From Drosophila pseudoobscura (lineage: Eukaryota > Arthropoda > Insecta > Diptera > Drosophilidae): a stretch of DNA of 64,000 nucleotides. Positions 59,064 through 64,000 of the stretch are shown here, piece by piece. Below the pieces are notes generated by a model, which saw nothing but the letters and a program-made list of their open reading frames with translations, searched no databases and was not told the origin of the DNA. The DNA is taken from assembly GCF_009870125.1 (NCBI RefSeq), contig NC_046683.1:40005869-40069868 (forward strand). The letters run 5' to 3'. Each line of letters begins with the position of its first letter. Within the stretch, counting starts at the first letter, position 1. The translations under genes were made by a program, and so were the position numbers.

Positions 59064-59100
59064 TCTAGGTTGTTCAGTAAGTTTTTCGGTTCGAAAAAAT
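59064..59100. mobile_element. Possible mariner-like terminal repeat
   Basis: AGGTTGTTCAGTAAGTTTTT followed by CGGTTCGAAAAAA resembles the end of Tc1/mariner elements (AGGTTG...TAAGT type). No matching inverted end or transposase was found nearby, so it is at most a solitary remnant. Confidence 0.3.
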
Positions 59101-59149
59101 AGTCACGAATTTGAGAAAAGTTGTCATCAAATACTGCAAGGGGAGGGAG

Positions 59150-59573
59150 CTCTTATACCCGATGAGTATAGTTTAGATTTTAGATTTAGATATGTTTTAG
59201 ATTTGTGAGGAAAATGAATGTGTGTAACGTCCAGAAGGAAGCGTTTCCGATCCCATAAAGTATATATATTCTCGATCAGCATCAATAGCCAAGTTGATAC
59301 AGCCAAGTGTGTCTGTCCATCCGTCCGTCCATATGAGCGCTTAGAGACTATTAAAGCTAGAGCAACGACATTTTGTATCCAGACTTCTGTGATATGTCAA
59401 AATCTGTGAGAATCTGTGAAAATAAAGAACGCAATATCATAGAGAATGATTATATCAACCAGATTGCTCAATCTGGATCAGATCGGATCATTATTATAGC
59501 CAAACCGAACAAATCAATTTTTGGTCGCTACTCAGCGCCCGACGACACGTTCTGACTGATTTTTTTTCTCTCG
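59150..59573 (+). mobile_element. DINE-1/mini-me copy, left of the retrotransposon
   Basis: It begins TTATACCCGATGAGTAT and carries, in the same order as the copy at 63062, GTCCAGAAG, AAAGTATATATATTC, GATCAGCATCAATAGCC, a short GTCC core and AGAGCAACGACATTTTGTATCC. It also has TTCTGTGATATGTCA, GATCAGATCGGATCATT and CAGCGCCCGACG. It ends abruptly in TCTCTCG at about 59573, where retrotransposon-like sequence starts, so its distal end is missing. Confidence 0.8.
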
Positions 59574-60192
59574 AAGGAGGAGGATGTTTCCGGATTACCA
59601 ATAAATAAGCTTTGTTTAAATGTTAAATCCAAAATGTTTTATTTCAAACTCAATATCTTGGATTTTAATTCTCAATTAAGACTGACTGCAAGACCTTTGT
59701 CTTGCCGTTCTTATGATTGTTGCTGGTCTTCCTCTGTGGACGTCGCTGACTCTGTATTTCAAAAAATAGCTTATTTACCATTCTTGAACGATGAGCTCTT
59801 GGCTGTCGCAATCACATCCTGCCTAGTGCTGACGCCTGTGTTTATACCAGTGTCATTCGATGCGATAATGTGCTACATATTGTGGGTTAGGCTAAGTCCA
59901 AACGTGTGGGCTTGGCGGGGGAACGTCGATGGGTTTCGAGGGGATTATTCCTCCCCACCTAGACTGAAGAGAGGGCCATAATGGAGATATGGTCGGAACG
60001 GAGCTGGAATCCGAATGAAATTGGAGGTCGATGGTTACTTTTCTTCTTCTGATGAATAAAAGGCCCGTGCAGGTTAGGCTCCCAGCCAAATATGTCATAT
60101 GTAGAGATGAGATGGTTTTTGGCTATTACTCTTATTTCGATGATGGGGGCGTTATCCTGCGTGAAATTTAGGTGTAACGTTTGTAGATTTAA

Positions 60193-60561
60193 CTATTCCA
60201 TAGGTCTCTTTTTTGTTATGTTAGTTTCGAGTGGTAGTTGAATTTTGATGTCTTCGGTCAATTCGAGTGTGTTGTCTCCATAGGTGATATCGTTGATCTT
60301 AATTGTGTAGTTTTCGAATTTTATAGTTTCTGTCCCATTGATTATGGCTTCTTGATCCCATGATGGTGTGACCTTGGTGTTGACTGCGTTGATTAGTACC
60401 ACTGTGCCTTGTTCTTCTTCCATAATTGATTCGCTTTCGGTTATGTTTGTTGCTTCGCATGACGTCTTTACTCCTTGGAATAATCCTTGTAGACATTTGT
60501 CTTGGGTTATTTCATTATTCTTTGGGCTTTCGCATATGAACTTTCTCCTAGTCTTGAACAT
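60193..60561 (-). pseudogene. Retroviral-like env fragment of the LTR element
   Basis: A 122-codon open frame ends in TAG. It contains cysteines and several Asn-glycosylation sequons (NIT, NGT, NYT), as in the ectodomain of insect errantivirus envelope proteins. Only a middle piece is present: the N-terminal signal, fusion region and membrane anchor are all missing. It directly abuts the reverse-transcriptase remnant, so the deletion that removed integrase also removed the 5' part of env. Confidence 0.55.
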
Positions 60562-60649
60562 TTTACATTTGTATGCTTAATATTATTCTTATTATTATAT
60601 AAAACATATTTTCGAATCTTAAGAATATTCTTTATATTATTATTATTAG

Positions 60650-60985
60650 GTTTGGTAATCTTTACAAAATCGTTAATAAATCTTCTGTAATATCCTAACA
60701 GGCCTAAGAAGGATTTTACTTCCTTTTTTTTCTTTGGAATTGGGAATACCCTGATGGCAGAAAGTTAATTTCGGTTTGGTTTAATTCTTTTATCTGGAAC
60801 TATGTGCCCTAAGTATTCGATTTGTTTCTTTAAAAATTCTGATTCGTGTCGAGCTCTGGCTGTGCTATCAAGAAACTTCATTAATTACAGGCATAGGATG
60901 TTTTTCTTTAATAGTTTTTTCGTTAAGCTTCCTGTAATATATTACTAGTCCCCATTTCTTGGGTTTTGTTGCGTAAAATTTCTTT
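60650..60985 (-). pseudogene. Reverse-transcriptase remnants of the LTR element
   Basis: Three scraps in the expected order. At about 60970-60885, KKWGLVIYYRKLNEKTI is the conserved segment before the catalytic motif. At 60850-60771, SEFLKKQIEYLGHIV lies after it, and at 60723-60654, FLGLLGYYRRFINDFVKIT is the connection segment. Two stop codons and a gap sit between the first two, exactly where the catalytic YxDD block should be. Confidence 0.75.
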
Positions 60986-61337
60986 GATAATAGGAAAACT
61001 GGTGTGCTTTCTGCATTTTAGAAAGTTTTCTTTGGATTTCCTGAATTTCTGGTTGGCTGTATCAAATGGTATTTTATATACCGGAATGTCGTTTATTGTC
61101 TTGAGTATTTGTTTGGTAAACGTTGGTAAAGGATCGATTTTTCTGTTCGTTATACTTTAATTAGATCAGTTTTGATCTGTCTTTGTTCGGAATGAAAAAA
61201 TCCGGTTCTTTGATGGACTGGTATCTTTAAAATACCCGAATGTGTACCCGAAAATTTGTTTTATTTAGTACACAAGTCTGTTTGGAAGATTGTTGTAGGA
61301 ATACAGTTTTTTTCTGTTTACAACAGCTTTGATATGT

Positions 61338-61636
61338 TTAAGAATATCCATACCAATTAATCCATCGAATAGTGAATGGAAATTTACAGTAATGGTGAAA
61401 ATATAGTGTTGTCGTTGAACTCCGCGATAGGGGAATATGGGTTTTGAATTTTTTTGGTTGTACGTTCAGTGCTATTTTGATGGAAATTGGGTAGGGTAAT
61501 TTTATTTGATCTCTATTGTAAATTACTAGTGGTCTTATAAAGGAACGTTCGGCTCCCATGTCTGTCAAAAATTTTAATGCGCTCTTTCTTCCTACGTTAA
61601 TAGCGATACAAGGGAAAATTGTCCCATAAGCTTTAT
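61338..61636 (-). pseudogene. Protease region (start of pol) of the LTR element
   Basis: The frame lies at -1 relative to gag and is open from the gag end, as expected for gypsy-type frameshifting. It contains FLTDMGAERSFIRP, where retroviral-type proteases have D-(S/T)-G. The middle residue is Met, which would abolish the normal active site. Confidence 0.65.
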
Positions 61637-62551
61637 TTAAGTAGACCGTCGGTTCTTCGAGGCTTTCTGCCGAAAAATTGCATCATCTTTAATGTTATGT
61701 AATTCTATTTGCTGGTCACTGTCTTGGACTTCTTCAAAATTGTATAGGTCTTTATTGTTCTTGTCGTTGTAGCATCTTTTGTATTGCTGTCTTTCTTCTT
61801 TTGGCATAATAGCTGGTTCCCTGTATTGGTTGTAATATCGTTGGTCAGGGCTTCGTGTATTATTTATCATTGTGTTGTTGTCAGGGTGGTTAAAATAGTT
61901 CCTTTGGTTATAATTTGACGTTCGTGGTTTGTCAGTGGATAGTCCTCTTTCCTGTTTCTTCCTATTTTCTGGGTAATATATTTCCCTTTTTTTGATAGCT
62001 GCTTCGTACGCTTCTTGTAGTGTTTTGGGGTTCATAGCCTTAATAGTTGGCCCTAGTGGTCCTCTGATCCCTCTTAGGAATTCATTGCGACATAAGTCTT
62101 TAACTAGCTCCTTTTTTGTTTTAAAACGTGTCGGTTCAGTTTCTTTGGCTTCGGTGAGTCGAAATAATGTCAGTTTTAGTTCGGTGATCTGTTCGTACAA
62201 TCTTTGAATTGATAGCCCTTTCGTCGATAGCCTATGTAATTCGTACATGAGAGTTGGTTCGTCTCTTTTATCAGAGAAATGCAATATAAGAACTTCCTTA
62301 ATCTCGTCCCAACTCAAGGTAGAACCTGCAGCATTAACTGCATCATTTGCTTTACCTTCGATCTTGTTTCTAATCGCTCTAAGAAGCACTTTACCATACG
62401 GTGTTTGGTCGGTGCCTCTAATAAGGAGGAGAATTTCTTCGACGTTGCTTATAAAATCTGACAGAATTTTTGAATTTCCATCGTAAGACGGAAGAAATCT
62501 GATTGCATCGGGGATCCTCATGGAAGCAAAAAAATCTATTGGGCTAATCAT
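61637..62551 (-). CDS. gag protein of the gypsy-like element
   Basis: 304 codons from the first ATG to the stop. The frame is open for a further 74 codons upstream to 62773, with coding-like residues but no ATG. The sequence shows the capsid-like core of gypsy-group Gag: FLPSYDGNSKILSDFI, LLRAIRNKIEGKANDAV, SWDEIKEVLILHFSDKRD. Basic, Asn/Tyr/Gln-rich nucleic-acid-binding sequence follows, with no CCHC zinc knuckle, as usual in this group. It packages element RNA in intact relatives. It is the only intact frame left in the element. Confidence 0.75.
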   Translation of the reverse strand: MISPIDFFASMRIPDAIRFLPSYDGNSKILSDFISNVEEILLLIRGTDQTPYGKVLLRAIRNKIEGKANDAVNAAGSTLSWDEIKEVLILHFSDKRDEPTLMYELHRLSTKGLSIQRLYEQITELKLTLFRLTEAKETEPTRFKTKKELVKDLCRNEFLRGIRGPLGPTIKAMNPKTLQEAYEAAIKKREIYYPENRKKQERGLSTDKPRTSNYNQRNYFNHPDNNTMINNTRSPDQRYYNQYREPAIMPKEERQQYKRCYNDKNNKDLYNFEEVQDSDQQIELHNIKDDAIFRQKASKNRRST

Positions 62552-63061
62552 ATTGGCGTTTTGATTTGGTGGGGGGGAACTTGATGTTGAAGAGATTTCC
62601 TGCCCTGTCTGCGCTACTATCTCTGAGGTATTGTTAGTTTTGATTAGTTTGATTCTATCTTCTGGTCTTTGGGATGAGTAAGTGACTGTAGTGTAATATT
62701 GTGTGAGTGTGTGTTGTATCTTATGTATATTTTGTAAATGAAGTTTTGAAAGTGTATACTTTAAGAGGTCTATTCAAATTTCAAGTGCCTTAAAAACTAT
62801 TTAATTGTATGTGTGTGTGGCAAAACTATTATGCTGATCGCTGTGTATGGTGATATTTGATATGTGTGCCTTACGTGGGTGTTGTGCTCGAAGAGTGCGG
62901 CGTTGCTGTGTAAGTCGATATTCAATCTGTGTTGCCTTGATTGCCTGTGTACTGGAAGTCCTAAGGATCCCAATTGTATCTGTAAAGAATTACTTTTATT
63001 ATTTCTTCTATTTCTTATTTCTGTGTTTCTTTGAAATGGGACTATGAATTAAATCTCCCCC

Positions 63062-63625
63062 TTTTTATACCCGATACTCAAAATGAGTATTGGGGTATAT
63101 TAGATTTGTGGTAAAAGTGTATGTGTGTAATGTCCAGAAGCAATCGTATGCGACCCCATAAAGTATATATATTCTTGATCAGCATCAATTGCCGAGTCGA
63201 TTGAGCCATGTCTGTCTGTCCGTCTGTCCGTCCGTCCGTCTGTCCGTCTGTCCGTCCGTCCGTCTGTCCGTCTGTCCGTCCGTCTGTCCGTCCCCTTCAG
63301 CGCCTAATGCTCAAAGACTATAAGAGCTAGAGCAACGATGTTTTGGATCCAGACTTCTGTGATATGTCACTGGGCGCAGAATCATAGAGAATGACTATAT
63401 CTATCCGGTTGCTGAATTTGGATCAGATCAGATCATTTTTGTAGCCAAAAGGAACAAATCAATTTGCATTGGCTACGCAGCGCCCGACGTCACGCTCAGA
63501 CTGATTTTCTGTCTCTCTCGCACGCATTCTTTGTCGTGTCGTTTAATATTAGCGGCGTCTGCCGGAGGAGAGCCATACTGACTTAGTATCGGGTATAACT
63601 GTAGAGTTGCGGTGTCCGCAGCAAC
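63062..63625 (+). mobile_element. DINE-1/mini-me copy, right of the retrotransposon
   Basis: A near-complete copy: TTTTTATACCCGATACTC start, GGGGTATATTAGATTTGTGG, AAAGTATATATATTCTTGATC, the long (GTCC/GTCT)n core, AGAGCAACGATGTTTTGGATCC, and GCAGCGCCCGACG. It ends with GTATCGGGTATAACTG and GAGTTGCGGTGTCCGCAGC. Same orientation as the left copy at 59150. Confidence 0.85.
63211..63293 (+). repeat. (GTCC/GTCT)n core of the DINE-1 copy
   Basis: About 20 tetranucleotide units; such a GTCY core is a hallmark of mini-me/DINE-1 elements. Confidence 0.9.
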
Positions 63626-63629
63626 TCAC

Positions 63630-64000
63630 AACGTTCCCCCTAGTTCGTGTTGAGTTCGGACAATGAATTTAGTTGACGAATGATTGAATGAATATGCCAA
63701 CAAATTGGTTCGAATGACTTGTTCGTATCCATCGTGTTGGCTCAGCTGGTCGCGTTGGACTGCGTTTTGGGCGTACCGAACGAACGTTACCCTGGCTGAC
63801 GTGTTTGAGCACAATTTGGGCTATCTCACTAACACAACACCAACCACACTTGAATTTAGCAGATTTAATTAATTTATTTTATGAATTTCTTAATATTTAT
63901 TACCCCTCTTGTACTCTTTGTATATTTTACTGCTTTTAAGGGTCTTTCATATTTTCATTCAATCTTCTCTTGAACATACAATATTTTTGTGTTTCTTTTT
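63630..64000. other. AT-rich right edge
   Basis: No gene or identifiable repeat was seen. The composition suggests more transposon-derived DNA continuing beyond the window. Confidence 0.4.

Larger units (their letters stand above)
59580..62780 (-). mobile_element. Decayed gypsy/errantivirus-like LTR retrotransposon
   Basis: Minus-strand order is gag (62773-61637), protease (about 61570-61340), reverse-transcriptase pieces (60970-60650) and env fragment (60561-60193). A non-coding stretch with TTTGAAATAAAACATTTT near its end (about 59640) may be the 3' LTR. The polymerase part is about 1 kb instead of the usual 3 kb. The region with the catalytic aspartates, RNase H and integrase is missing, and stops interrupt what remains. 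A purine-rich GGTGGGGAGGA lies near 59955 on the minus strand. No convincing LTR pair could be matched by eye. The element cannot encode a working polymerase. Confidence 0.75.

Noticed and set aside
59634-59981. 115-codon plus-strand frame
   Set aside because: Antisense to the probable LTR/3' region of the minus-strand retrotransposon.
63700-63790. tRNA-like words (GGTTCGAAT, GGCTCAGCTGG)
   Set aside because: The two boxes are in the wrong order and no cloverleaf can be formed.

Overview
The window is animal nuclear DNA, almost certainly from a Drosophila species. The evidence is short phase-matched introns (65-96 nt) with GTGAGT/GTAAGT donors, TATA boxes about 30 nt before compact genes, AATAAA signals, CAG-coded glutamine tracts, and dispersed repeats of the DINE-1/mini-me (Helentron) type. 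These repeats have the (GTCC/GTCT)n core typical of the obscura and other Drosophila groups. Assignment to the obscura group is only a guess. All gene calls were made by eye from open frames, splice signals and protein composition. No database search was possible, so gene symbols are left empty.

Layout. 1-10.7 kb: no supportable gene; AT-rich DNA with microsatellites and two coding-like remnants near 1.8 and 2.3 kb. 10.8-11.9 kb (+): a secreted 12-cysteine protein of the insect 27 kDa haemolymph-protein family (DUF1397), two exons. 13.4-13.6 kb: a DINE-1 fragment. 14.3-16.0 kb (-): a type II membrane glycosyltransferase of family GT92 (DUF23). 20.5-21.1 kb (+): a small multi-pass membrane protein of unknown function. 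21.8-55.8 kb (+): seven consecutive genes on one strand. Each encodes a signal-peptide-bearing, low-complexity protein rich in Gln, His, Pro, Tyr, Gly or Ser, and six have a convincing TATA box or a good candidate. Four of them split the signal peptide with a phase-0 first intron. One of those (called F here) has its first coding exon 2.6 kb upstream of the main open frame.

Taken together, the seven genes look like a tandem, probably co-regulated block of extracellular matrix, cuticle or eggshell-type structural proteins. Two (H and J) share a Y-x-G-P-x-H-K-Y-L-P motif just after the signal peptide, which points to common ancestry. Several share Arg-Glu dipeptide runs or dibasic cleavage sites. 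Function is inferred from composition and context only.

Mobile DNA: a LINE RNase H fragment lies at 46.4-46.8 kb (-). The right end (59-64 kb) is a nested graveyard. It holds a mariner-like end, two same-orientation DINE-1 copies, and between them a decayed gypsy/errantivirus-like LTR retrotransposon on the minus strand. That element has a long gag frame, protease and reverse-transcriptase scraps, and an env fragment, but its polymerase catalytic core and integrase are missing.
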